Shown: piece after piece, positions 19,247 to 26,736 of the stretch
How positions within the stretch are numbered: the stretch's first letter is position 1
How the letters are laid out: the number at the start of each line of letters is the position of its first letter
NCBI GenBank assembly: GCA_035762175.1
Contig: DASTPP010000389.1
Span: 1-41,438 of the forward strand
Direction: 5' to 3'
Source of the DNA: DASTPP01 sp035762175
Lineage (GTDB): Bacteria; Myxococcota_A; Polyangia; Polyangiales; Polyangiaceae
DNA: 41,438 nucleotides
The notes under the pieces: generated by a model
What the model was told of the DNA's origin: nothing
The model's database searches: none
What the model saw: the letters and a program-made list of their open reading frames with translations, nothing else
Translations under genes and position numbers: made by a program

Positions 19247-19712
19247 TCAGACCTCGCCCGAAAGAACGGGCCCCGCGATGGTCGCTAGCAGCGGCGGCGC
19301 TTCTTGCAACGAAGAATGCCCCGACCCCACGAGGGGCACCACGGCGAGCCGCTCGGCGAGGGGCCCACGCGACGCCTTCACGGCGTCATGGCGCATCGGC
19401 TCGGCGTCGCCCTCGCCGGTGACGGCGAGCAAGGGCGCGCAGGCGGGCGTCGGGCAGGTCAGGCGGGCGCCGCCGGCGTCAAAGCGGCACGGCGCAGTCG
19501 ATGCCGCGCACCGAGACGCCGAAGTGGTGGCCGACGCCCCACCGGCGCAGCACGCCGCTGACGACCTGAATCGCCGCGTCGGTGTCGCCCCGCCGGGTGA
19601 CACCGACCGAGAAGCGCCACGCGTCGAAGTCGAGCGACTCGACCGACTCGCCACAGACGCCCAGGCCGACCCCGTTGACCGCGAGGGCGCGCGCCGCCAT
19701 CTTGGCGTACAC
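19247..19712 (-). pseudogene. Unknown gene, apparently frameshifted
   Basis: From GTG 19712 or ATG 19700 the minus strand reads a GC3-rich coding-like segment (MAARALAVNGVGLGVCGESV to VSVRGIDCAVPL) that stops at 19479. Just before the stop another frame takes over, equally GC3-rich, reading FDAGGARLTCPTPACAPLLA and continuing to 19247 (GPVLSGEV). One base change near 19485 would join them into about 150 residues. I do not recognise the family; the tail has two close cysteines. It abuts the palindrome array at 19735. It could also be two short genes or a sequencing error. Confidence 0.4.
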
Positions 19713-19734
19713 CTCGTCACTCGACTCTCCGACG

Positions 19735-20128
19735 ATACTCGAGGAACCCCCGCGGGCCGCGTGGCACGCAAAACCGACCCTCGAGGATTGGCCTGGGACC
19801 TCGTGGCGCGCAAAACCAATCCTCGAGGATTGGTTCTGGGACCTCGTGGCACACGAAACCAATCCTCGAGGATTGGTCTGGGGGCTGCGTGGCACACAAA
19901 ACCGATCCTCGAGGATTGGTCTGGGACCTCGCGGCACGCAAAACCGATCCTCGAGGATTGGTCGGCGAGCCTGTGGCACACAAAACCGATCCTCGAGGAT
20001 TGGTCCGGGGGCTGCCTGGCACACAAAACCGATCCTCGAGTGTCGGTCCGCGAGCCCGTGGTACATGGAAACCCATCCTCGAGTGTCGGTTTTGTGGCAC
20101 GGACACCTGCGGGAGGTTCCTCGAGTAT
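19735..20128. repeat. Array of ten phased CTCGAG palindromes bounded by 14-bp inverted repeats
   Basis: CTCGAG cores start at 19738, 19780, 19822, 19865, 19908, 19950, 19992, 20035, 20078 and 20120, i.e. every 42 or 43 bp (about four DNA turns). Interior units read roughly GTGGCACACAAAACCGAT then CCTCGAGGATTGGTC; units 2 and 3 hold the perfect 18-bp palindrome CCAATCCTCGAGGATTGG. Units 7 and 8 change the right arm to GTGTCGG. The two end units differ from the rest and mirror each other exactly: ATACTCGAGGAACC at 19735-19748 and GGTTCCTCGAGTAT at 20115-20128. All frames through it look noncoding. It sits between two decayed genes. It could be a protein-binding array, an RNA of serial hairpins, or a non-autonomous mobile element. 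No function is known to me. Confidence 0.85.
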
Positions 20129-20143
20129 GCCCCCCGGCCCCCG

Positions 20144-20275
20144 GTGGCACAGGCATGCTTTCCCGAGGGGTTCGACACGAAGGGCATCGCGGCCGAGGCG
20201 AGCATGGCGTCCTTGGTGGCACAGGCGTGCTTGCCCAAGGGGTTCGACCGGCCGTCGGTGGCGCAGGCGGGGTCG
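20144..20275. repeat. Degenerate outlying units of the same repeat family
   Basis: GTGGCACAGGC heads occur at 20144 and 20216, and a GTGGCGCAGGC head at 20258, the same head as in the main array. The first two are each followed by GCTT, then CCC(G/A)AGGGGTTCGAC. The last two heads are 42 bp apart. They look like array units with a different or decayed core. Confidence 0.5.
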
Positions 20276-20282
20276 CTCGCGA

Positions 20283-20874
20283 TCAGCCCCGGCCTTGGGC
20301 GGCACCGGCGGCGCGGTCGAGAGAGCCAACGGGGACGGTACTCGCCGGCATGAACTGCCAGCTCGGGTAGACCGCGTACACGCCGCGGCGCAACGCCGGG
20401 CCGGGCCCGAAGAGCACGCGCAGCCGCCCCCGCCGGACGGCCTCGCGGCACAAGATCGCGGGCACCAGCGCGACGCCCACGTCGGCGATCGCCGCGTCGC
20501 ACGCCACCTCGAGATCGTTGACGACAAGCACGGGCTCGACCTTGGTGCGCACGCCGAGCGCCGTCCACGTCTCGCGCGGGCCGAGCCCGATGCAGCGGGC
20601 GGCGCCCAGCGTCTCGGGCGCCGGCGCCCCGTGCCGCGCGAGGTAGCCCGGGCTGGCGACGAAGTACGCGTGCCCCTCGCCGAGCTTGCGCGCCGCGAGC
20701 GAAGAGTCGTCGAGCGGGCCGATGCGAACGCACCCCGAGGCGATCTTCGAGCCGGGCGACGCGCGCGCTGACGGTCTGCTTCGTCAGGCCGAGCGCGCGG
20801 GCGGCGCGGGTGAAGCCGCCCGCGCGGACGACGGCGGCGAACAGGAGCATGTCGGCGGGGGGGATCATGCGCAT
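20283..20874 (-). pseudogene. LysR-family transcription regulator with internal deletion and frame change
   Basis: From ATG 20874 (or 20868) the minus strand gives a LysR winged HTH: MIPPADMLLFAAVVRAGGFT, RAARALGLTKQTVSARVARL, EDRLGVR. In the frame used there the text then becomes Arg-rich nonsense. From about base 20745 a different frame gives the LysR effector-binding half: CVRIGPLDDSSLAARKLGEG, HAYFVASPGYLARHGAP, then VVNDLEVACDAAIADVGVAL, VPAILCREAV, ending at 20283. About 100 residues that normally link HTH and effector domain are missing at the join, so a deletion of roughly 300 bases out of frame best explains it. The protein is very unlikely to work. The repeat array begins about 150 bases beyond its 3' end. 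Confidence 0.75.
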
Positions 20875-20896
20875 GGTGCGGGCCGGCGCGACGCCC

Positions 20897-21094
20897 ATGA
20901 CGTGGGTGGCGACGATCGCCGAGTGGTGCCCCGACAACGCGTCGGCCGAGTACGCGCGCCTCTACCCGATCGTGATCGAGCACGGCGGCGGCCTGGGGCT
21001 GGCGACCGAGTACGTGTTCGCGCAGATCGAGTCGGGCCGCGTGCCGGCGCCCGGCGCGAAGGGGGCGGGCCCCGGGCCGGGCGGCGCGGTGTGA
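20897..21094 (+). CDS. Small orphan reading frame, unknown, possibly a gene fragment
   Basis: 65 residues from ATG 20897: MTWVATIAEWCPDNASAEYA, RLYPIVIEHGGGLGLATEYV, FAQIESGRVPAPGAKG. It has protein-like composition with high GC3, unlike the shadow frames around it, but I do not recognise it. It starts 22 bases from the start of the damaged LysR gene on the other strand, where a LysR target gene would be expected, so it may be the remnant of that target. Low certainty that it is expressed. Confidence 0.35.
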   Translation: MTWVATIAEWCPDNASAEYARLYPIVIEHGGGLGLATEYVFAQIESGRVPAPGAKGAGPGPGGAV

Positions 21095-21166
21095 CCTCCG
21101 CCGCGTGCGACCGCGGGGGGGCCGGCGGTTGAACTCGCGCTACGCCGCCAGTACCTTGCCCCTCGC

Positions 21167-21673
21167 ATGTCGGCACCGTCGCAAGCGTACTGGCTCGGGC
21201 TCGCCGCCGAGGTGGGCGTTCTAATCGCGCCGGCCGGCCTCAACTACGTCGTACCGAGCACCACGTACTGGCTCTACGGCACCGACGCGACGCCCCTCGA
21301 CGCGCCGCCCGGCTGGTCCTTCCGCGCGACGGGCGTGCGCGTCGCGTTCGGCGCCGAGTCGTTGCGGCGCGAGCTCGCGCGGCTCCGAGCGGCCGACGCG
21401 CAGTGGCGCGCCGTGCTGCGCGGCGCGCCCCACCGCCCCCCGTCGCCGGGGGCCACGAAGGCGCTGCGCGCGCAGGTCGATCTCGTGGCGCGCGAGCTGC
21501 CCGAGTTCCCGTTGCGGTCGTTCCTTTGGCGCGCGGCGTCGCTGCTCAAGGCGACGCACTTCGCGGCCGAGTACGACCCAGAATATTACCCGGGCCACAG
21601 CTACGTCTTCGAGCTACTCGACAACGGGTTGACGTTTGTGAACGTTCGGCGGGCCGCGCCGGACGCGCCGTGA
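21167..21673 (+). CDS. Hypothetical protein
   Basis: 168 residues from ATG 21167, with no clear ribosome-binding site. No signal peptide or transmembrane segment is seen; the N-terminus MSAPSQAYWLGLAAEVGVLI is only mildly hydrophobic. The middle is an Arg/Ala-rich helix (about 65-85) and the C-terminal third has many aromatics (FLWRAASLLKATHFAAEYDP, EYYPGHSYVFELLDNGLTF). Codon use is GC3-rich and the stop is unambiguous, so it looks like a real gene, but I recognise no family. Confidence 0.55.
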   Translation: MSAPSQAYWLGLAAEVGVLIAPAGLNYVVPSTTYWLYGTDATPLDAPPGWSFRATGVRVAFGAESLRRELARLRAADAQWRAVLRGAPHRPPSPGATKALRAQVDLVARELPEFPLRSFLWRAASLLKATHFAAEYDPEYYPGHSYVFELLDNGLTFVNVRRAAPDAP

Positions 21674-21982
21674 GCGGCCCCGCGGGGCCGCCCGCAGCCC
21701 GACAGAATCGTGAGAAGGGCAGCGGCAGCGAAGGCACGGGCTCGCCTCGCCGTCGGCGGCCGGCGGCCCGACGCGCGAGCCCCAGTCGACCTCGTACGAA
21801 TGCCACCAGGCGCTCGACCTCGCGCCGGCCCGCACGAACGTCGGCGAGAGCCGCTCGCAGACTCAATGCCGCCGACGCAAGCGACGAGGCCCCCGAAAAT
21901 CGGCCCTCGCACGGAACAGCCTGAGCCATCGCAGGGGATGGCGTCCGGCGACACCAACGCGCCCCCGAGTGGCACCTCCCCC
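21674..21982 (+). other. Intergenic region with no recognisable element
   Basis: 309 bases between two plus-strand genes. Frames are open on both strands but read as Arg/Pro/Ala-rich shadows. No hairpin terminator or clear promoter is visible. Confidence 0.4.
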
Positions 21983-23074
21983 ATGCTCGCTTCGCTCCGT
22001 CATCGCCCCCGTTCGCTCACGCGGACCGCAGCCCCTCTGCTCGTCGGTCTGCTGCTCGCGGCCTGTTGGCGCCGGCCCGTCGTCACGCGCCCGTCCGACG
22101 ACGCGGCGCCCTCTGCTCGGCGCGCCACCGTCACGGCCTGGGCTTCCGGCACCCCCTCGCTTGCCGGCCTCCCCGCCGGGGCGGCCGAGCCGGGCCCGCG
22201 CGATGGCCACCTGCGGGCTGCACGCGACGCGGTCGCTTGCAAGGCCGAGGCGCCCCGGGGCCGGACGCTCGTCCTCGACCCGCGCGACGCGACGACGGGC
22301 TGCGGGGTCGTCCTGAGCGAGGCCGCGCGCGACGCCCTCGTCGCGGCGGCCTTCCCCGGAGGCCGAGCGGCGTGCGCCCGTCTGCCCTGCGACGAGCCCT
22401 CGGGGCAAGCCGGGGCGACGGCGGTCCGCGGGCTCGACTACGCCTCTGCCGTCCGCGGGGCCTTCACCACGCCAGGGCGCGACCAGATCGCCTGGGCCCT
22501 GGTCGCTCAGGCCGAGGGCCTGCCGGCCGCGTTCTCGCTGACGACGGTGCTCGTCACCGAAGGCGACGCCGTCGTCGCCCGGGCCGAGCCCGAGGCCCTC
22601 TCGCACGGCACCTTCGCCCTCGTGAAGGCGCTCGACGCCGACGGCGACGGGCTCGACGAGGTCGTCACGCGCACGAGCACCGGCTGGATGGGCGAGGGCC
22701 GCGTCGACGCCGCCCTCGTCGGCGTGCGCGCCGGCAAGCCCGTCGAACTCGCGACGTTCGACGACCTGCTCGTCGAGCGCACGGGGCTCGGCGCCGAGGG
22801 CGAGGCCGACACCGCCACGCGGCTCTTCCTCGTGCCGGCGGGCGCGGCCGGCCCCGCCGCCTTCGAGACCGAACCGTTCACGCGCCGCTGCCACCCCGCG
22901 GATGCCCCCTCGGTGCGCCCTGCCGCCAAGCCGTGCGCCGGAGATCCGACCGATTGGCGCCGCTCGGGCCCGATGGGGAGGGTGTCGGCCTCTTGGGCGC
23001 ACGCCGCCGGCCCGGGCGCGGGCACCGCAAGCCCCCTGCCCCCGACGGCCGGCTCTCCTTCGCTTCAACGGTGA
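21983..23074 (+). CDS. Lipoprotein, function unknown
   Basis: 363 residues from ATG 21983. The frame extends upstream, but this start gives a textbook lipoprotein leader: MLASLRHRPRS, a hydrophobic core, then LLAAC with Cys28. The body has scattered cysteines and, at about 216-228, an acidic loop LDADGDGLDEVV like the calcium loops of EF-hand/FG-GAP repeats. The C-terminal 40 residues become Pro/Ala/Gly-rich without a clear domain. No enzymatic motif is recognised. The next gene, also a lipoprotein, starts 113 bases later. Confidence 0.65.
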   Translation: MLASLRHRPRSLTRTAAPLLVGLLLAACWRRPVVTRPSDDAAPSARRATVTAWASGTPSLAGLPAGAAEPGPRDGHLRAARDAVACKAEAPRGRTLVLDPRDATTGCGVVLSEAARDALVAAAFPGGRAACARLPCDEPSGQAGATAVRGLDYASAVRGAFTTPGRDQIAWALVAQAEGLPAAFSLTTVLVTEGDAVVARAEPEALSHGTFALVKALDADGDGLDEVVTRTSTGWMGEGRVDAALVGVRAGKPVELATFDDLLVERTGLGAEGEADTATRLFLVPAGAAGPAAFETEPFTRRCHPADAPSVRPAAKPCAGDPTDWRRSGPMGRVSASWAHAAGPGAGTASPLPPTAGSPSLQR

Positions 23075-23186
23075 GAACGAGCGCCCGACCATCGACCGCC
23101 GCCACCGCGGCGGGGGCGGGTCAGCGCCCCGCGCCGTCGCCCCCGCCCCACGCCGCGCGCGTGCGGGCTTACCGGGGGGAGGGGCG

Positions 23187-24269
23187 ATGAGCGGGCCGAC
23201 GACGAGACAGGCGCCGGCGGGGGCGCGGGGCTCGGCGGCGGGGGTGCGGGGCCTGGCGGCGGCCGTGGCGATGGCATCGGCCGGCGCCTGCGGGGCCGGC
23301 GCGACGGTCGAGGTCGCCGAGAACGGCGCCCCCCCGTCGCGGGCCGAGACCGACGCGACGGGCGCCCTGGTCGTGCACGATTGCGGCCCCACCACAAGTA
23401 GCAAAGTGAGCACCTACGCGGGCACGTCGTCAGGGACCGAGCTCCTCTTGCTCGGCATCTATTCGAGCTACGAGGGCCGGGCGGTCGTGCTCGACACCCG
23501 CGCGGCGCCCCACGTGCTCGCCGTCTCGTCCTTCCAGGCCACGCGCTGGGTCGTCGAGACCGGGGCCGGTTCGGGCCTCGAGCGGGTCATCGTCAACGGC
23601 TACGACGAGCAGGCCATCGAGGTGCCCCCGGGCGTCGAGGTCACCAACCTGAGCGGCGAAGCCTCGCTCGGCATGTACGGCTTCGTCTGGCCGCCGGCCC
23701 AAGGCGGCGAGGAGACGAGCCGGCTGGTGGGCGCGGTGCAGGCGCTGGCGGGCGTCCGGCTCTCGGCCTTCGCGGGGTGCCAGGAGGCGTCGTCGTTCAG
23801 CGTGGTCGACGGCCCGGCCGGCGATCGCGGGTGCGCCGGCGCGAGTGGCTTCGGCCGCTACGCCGCCGCTCTCTGCCCGACCCAATTGGCCCAAGTGATC
23901 ACGCCCGACATTTTGTGCGAAGACGCGCTCGCGCAGTGCCGCCGGCTCGCCGGCGACAACCCCGACCGGGGCGTCACCTGCACCTGGAACGACCGGACCA
24001 TCTTCCAGCTCGAGAAGAACCCCGGCGACTGCGCGGGCGTGGTGCCGTTCCACGCCTGCGCGGGCGCCGAGGGCGCCGCGCCCTTCGTCGCGACCCATTG
24101 CGCGTCGGGGGCGCTCGTCGACGGGGACGACGGCCAACTCTCGTGCGACGACGCGTACAGGCGCTGCGTCCGCGCCACCGCCACCTCGCTCGACGGGCCG
24201 GTCGCCTGCACCTGGGGCGACCGTCGGTTCTTCGCCCCCGAAGTCGACGCCGCCGACTGCCCGAACTGA
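23187..24269 (+). CDS. Cys-rich lipoprotein, function unknown
   Basis: 360 residues from ATG 23187, with GGGGGAGGGG directly upstream. The leader ends SAGAC (about residue 32), a fair lipobox. The first half is beta-rich (LLLLGIYSSYEGRAVVLDTR, HVLAVSSFQATRWVVE, MYGFVWPP). The second half holds two similar Cys-patterned stretches: CEDALAQCRRLAGDNPDRGV then CTWNDRTIF, and CDDAYRRCVRATATSLDGPV then ACTWGDRRFF. That internal repeat suggests two tandem disulfide modules. I do not recognise a named family. Confidence 0.65.
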   Translation: MSGPTTRQAPAGARGSAAGVRGLAAAVAMASAGACGAGATVEVAENGAPPSRAETDATGALVVHDCGPTTSSKVSTYAGTSSGTELLLLGIYSSYEGRAVVLDTRAAPHVLAVSSFQATRWVVETGAGSGLERVIVNGYDEQAIEVPPGVEVTNLSGEASLGMYGFVWPPAQGGEETSRLVGAVQALAGVRLSAFAGCQEASSFSVVDGPAGDRGCAGASGFGRYAAALCPTQLAQVITPDILCEDALAQCRRLAGDNPDRGVTCTWNDRTIFQLEKNPGDCAGVVPFHACAGAEGAAPFVATHCASGALVDGDDGQLSCDDAYRRCVRATATSLDGPVACTWGDRRFFAPEVDAADCPN

Positions 24270-24311
24270 GGCGCGGGCGCGGTGTTGAAGGGCGCGACCG
24301 ACCCGCGGCCG

Positions 24312-25340
24312 CTACCACGCGCAGTGAATGTGGTCTTGGTGGTTGACGTCGTTGCTCGGGCCGAGCACCTCGACGGCGCCGAGGTTCTTGCACGCCTGCA
24401 TGAAGGCGCGCGACGCCGCCGTGTCGCCGCTGATGAAGACGCCGTTGACCGTGCCGAAGTCGGCGGCACGGCCCTGGTAGTGGTACGACGTCGAGCTGTG
24501 AATGCCGCCGGCGATCGAAGTCACGACGTAGGTGTTGGCCTGGGCCAAGGCCACGAGCGCGTTGAGCAGAGCCGGCTTCAGGGTCACCGAGGTGCAGCCG
24601 CCGCAGCTCATGTCGGCGGGCTGCCCCGCCGCCGCATCTTGAATGTTGCTCAGCGGGTCGCTGCTGGTGCCGTAGTCTTGTAGCCTGATGTGGCCAGAGT
24701 TGTGCGAGGCGAGCAACTGCTGGGCGCTGTTGCCGCCCCCGCCGCTCCGGCACAGAAACGCCGTGGCCACGAAGCCCTTCAGCCCGCCCGCGCTCACCTC
24801 GAAGTAGCGGTTCGTGCCCGTGTTGCGGACGGTGCCCGAGACCACGAACGCCTTCGTGCCCGCGTCGACCGTGCCGACCACCGTCTCGAGCGAGGCGCCC
24901 GTGCGCACGCTGACGTCGTTGCCGTTGCAGACGACGAGCGCGCTGTACGCCAAGAAGTCGCCCGCCACCCAGCCGCGCTCGCCGTCGTGCGGGGCGCCCT
25001 TGAAGTACCCCTCGTAATACGTCTTCCCTTGGAACTCTTTCGTGCGGTAGGTGAGCGCGAGCTGCTCGCCGGCCGACGCCACGAACCGGACCTGCGACGG
25101 CTCGTCGCCGCGCACGTTCACCCCGTCGCCGTCGATGCGGTGCGTGCCGACGCCGTTCGTGTCTTGATCGGCCCAGTTGCCGACGTTCGTCACCGCGGCG
25201 ACGTCCGCGCCCTCCGCGGCGTCGGCCGGCCCGTCGTCCGGCGCGCCGCAAGCGCCGAACGAAACCGCCAGCGCGACGCCGAGCAACGCCGGCGAGTTCG
25301 CGCCAAACCAGGACCTCGAAATGGGAGCCGATCGAAGCAT
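24312..25340 (-). CDS. Secreted SH3-domain lipoprotein with M15-like (DD-peptidase fold) C-terminal domain
   Basis: 342 residues. ATG 25340 is supported by AGAGGAGA (complement of 25346-25353). The lipobox FGAC puts the lipidated Cys at 31. Two bacterial SH3-like segments follow (about 60-133, with INxRxG-like GDGVNVRGDEPS and WVAGDFL; and 138-197, with GNDVSVRTGASLETVVGTV and GFVATAFLC). The C-terminal domain has the metal-binding signature of the M15/hedgehog-type peptidase fold: YHYQGRAADF (His287, Asp294) and DHIH at 336-339, ending CAW. By family it would cut or bind peptidoglycan peptides, with the SH3 modules docking to the wall. A flexible acidic linker (33-55) follows the anchor. Enzyme activity and specificity are inferred. 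Confidence 0.75.
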   Translation of the reverse strand: MLRSAPISRSWFGANSPALLGVALAVSFGACGAPDDGPADAAEGADVAAVTNVGNWADQDTNGVGTHRIDGDGVNVRGDEPSQVRFVASAGEQLALTYRTKEFQGKTYYEGYFKGAPHDGERGWVAGDFLAYSALVVCNGNDVSVRTGASLETVVGTVDAGTKAFVVSGTVRNTGTNRYFEVSAGGLKGFVATAFLCRSGGGGNSAQQLLASHNSGHIRLQDYGTSSDPLSNIQDAAAGQPADMSCGGCTSVTLKPALLNALVALAQANTYVVTSIAGGIHSSTSYHYQGRAADFGTVNGVFISGDTAASRAFMQACKNLGAVEVLGPSNDVNHQDHIHCAW

Positions 25341-25721
25341 GGTATTCTCCTCTGGCGTAGACGACACACGACCTCGTTACGCCGATAAACCCCGGCCTTC
25401 TCGCCGCCGCCCGTGCCCCTCACCCGCGGCCGGCGGCCTCTCGCAGCCCCCCGCCGACGCCGCCGACGGAAAGCCCCTGCCTGATGTCGTGGTGGAGAGC
25501 CGACTTACATGCCCGACGAGTTTACTAAAAAATAAGTTAACGACACGCTCTTTTTTGCTCATTATTTTTACAGCCTTACTGCTCGAAAGCCGTGCTGCGA
25601 CGCGCGAATTTTCGTCATCAGCGGCATTTTTCATTAAAAACAGAATGAAGGCAGGGCTCGGCGCCTAGGCCGACCCGAGCGGGCTGGGCCGACGCGCGGG
25701 CGCCCAACGCGCCCCGGTTGG
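25341..25721. other. Divergent-side intergenic region with an AT-rich island
   Basis: 381 bases upstream of the SH3/M15-like gene. Bases about 25515-25650 are strikingly AT-rich for this genome, with runs of A and T (TTTACTAAAAAATAAGTTAA, ATTATTTTTACAG, CATTTTTCATTAAAAACAG). A small minus frame there (MKNAADDENS) has no ribosome-binding site and I do not call it. The island may carry the promoter of the lipoprotein or be foreign DNA. Confidence 0.5.
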
Positions 25722-25949
25722 ATGGCCGACCCCTTTGTGCGCGGCTCGGACGACGTCGCGACGGTGCCCGAGCGCTTCGCGCGGCTCGACCGCGGCTCGC
25801 TCGCCCCGCGCGAGGCGCCGCCGACGGTGCCGGGCTTCACGCTGGCCGCCGCGTGGCACGAGCGCGCCCGGGGCGATCCGGCCTTCGCCTGGCCGCGCGA
25901 CCGCGTCGCGACCCACGCGCGGCCGCGGCGCCCGCGCCGGGTCAGTTGA
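25722..25949 (+). pseudogene. LysR-family regulator remnant (C-terminal end only)
   Basis: The 75-residue frame MADPFVRGSDDVATVPERFA, RLDRGSLAPREAPPTVPGF, TLAAAWHERARGDPAFAWPR matches the end of LysR effector domains. There a pattern of SD-x-VATVP-x-R, a proline-rich strand and AWH-x-R...DP-x-x-x-W is usual. The HTH and the first two thirds of the effector domain are absent; the sequence before it is the AT-rich island. It therefore looks like a truncated gene, not a small protein. It overlaps the 3' end of tspO on the other strand by 8 bases. Confidence 0.55.
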
Positions 25950-26463
25950 GGCGCCAGATCGCCGCGTTGAGCACGGCGGCGAACGAGACCCAGGCGAGGT
26001 AGGGCGCGAGCAGCCACCCCGCGACGCGGTCGACCGCGCGGAAGGCCGCCGCCGTGGCGGCGATCATCAGCCAAAACGGGATGATGACGATGAGCCCGTA
26101 GAGCGGAGAGTGCGCGCCGAAGAACGCGAGCGACCAGCCGACGTTGACGACGAGCTGCGCGAGGAACAGCGCCACCGCCGCGCCCCGCCCCGGGGTGCGC
26201 GGGGGGGCGCGCAGGACGCGCCAGAACGCCACCCCCATGAGCACGAAGAGCAGCGACCACGCGACGGGGAAGGCCCAGTTCGGCGGGTTGAAGGGCGGCT
26301 TCGCGATCGTGCGATACCAGCCGCGGACGCCGGGCGCGGACACGACGCGGCCCGCGGTCGACGTCGCGATTACGCTCGCCGCCGCGGCGAGGGCGAGGGC
26401 GAGCCCGCGGCGGCTCGAGAGCCGCGTGGTGTCCGGAGGGTGGGCGGCGACGCTCGATGCCAT
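25942..26463 (-). CDS. tspO: TspO/MBR family tryptophan-rich sensory protein
   Basis: 173 residues, five transmembrane segments. The family's Trp/Pro-rich core is clear: GWYRTIAKPPFNPPNWAFP followed by VAWSLLFVLMGVAFWRVLR, then LAPYLAWVSFAAVLNAAIW at the end. TspO binds porphyrins and cholesterol-like ligands in bacterial outer or inner membranes and modulates tetrapyrrole and stress responses. The N-terminal 30 residues are longer than usual. It is divergent from the truncated FG-GAP gene across a region with a long hairpin. Confidence 0.9.
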   Translation of the reverse strand: MASSVAAHPPDTTRLSSRRGLALALAAAASVIATSTAGRVVSAPGVRGWYRTIAKPPFNPPNWAFPVAWSLLFVLMGVAFWRVLRAPPRTPGRGAAVALFLAQLVVNVGWSLAFFGAHSPLYGLIVIIPFWLMIAATAAAFRAVDRVAGWLLAPYLAWVSFAAVLNAAIWRLN

Positions 26464-26597
26464 GCCCCCCCTTACTACAGAACGGGCGCCGCGCGCCCGG
26501 AACGGCCGGGGCCGCGGGCGGCGCCCGGCGTTCGCGCCCGGCGGGCCGCTCGGCAGAAATCTACCCAGTGCCTCTCTCGGCAGTATTTAGGGTTGGC

Positions 26598-26659
26598 GCC
26601 CCCCTGGGTCGCCCGGCCGAAGCTCGGGCGAGGACTTCGGCCGGGCGACCCGGGGGGCT
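26598..26659. promoter_or_regulatory. Long inverted repeat (25-bp arms, 12-base loop)
   Basis: Arms 26598-26622 and 26635-26659 are complementary with a single T:G pair; the inner part is GGTCGCCCGGCCGAAG against CTTCGGCCGGGCGACC, and the loop is 26623-26634. It lies in the divergent region between tspO and the FG-GAP gene, ending 77 bases before the ATG at 26737, so it would fold in that gene's leader. It has no T-tail. It may be a transcript-stabilising or attenuating hairpin. Confidence 0.7.
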
Positions 26660-26736
26660 TCGCGGCGGCGTCTCGCGCCTCGGCCGGCGCCGGCGTCGCC
26701 CCCCCGCCGCAACCGAACGACGAAAGAGCTCCTGCC

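Noticed and set aside
19735..20128. CRISPR array
   Set aside because: Units are contiguous and degenerate, with the palindrome inside each unit and no set of unique spacers between identical repeats. No cas genes are near.
25377..25634. Small minus-strand gene starting MKNAADDENS
   Set aside because: It lies in the AT-rich island, has no ribosome-binding site, and its second half has no coding bias.
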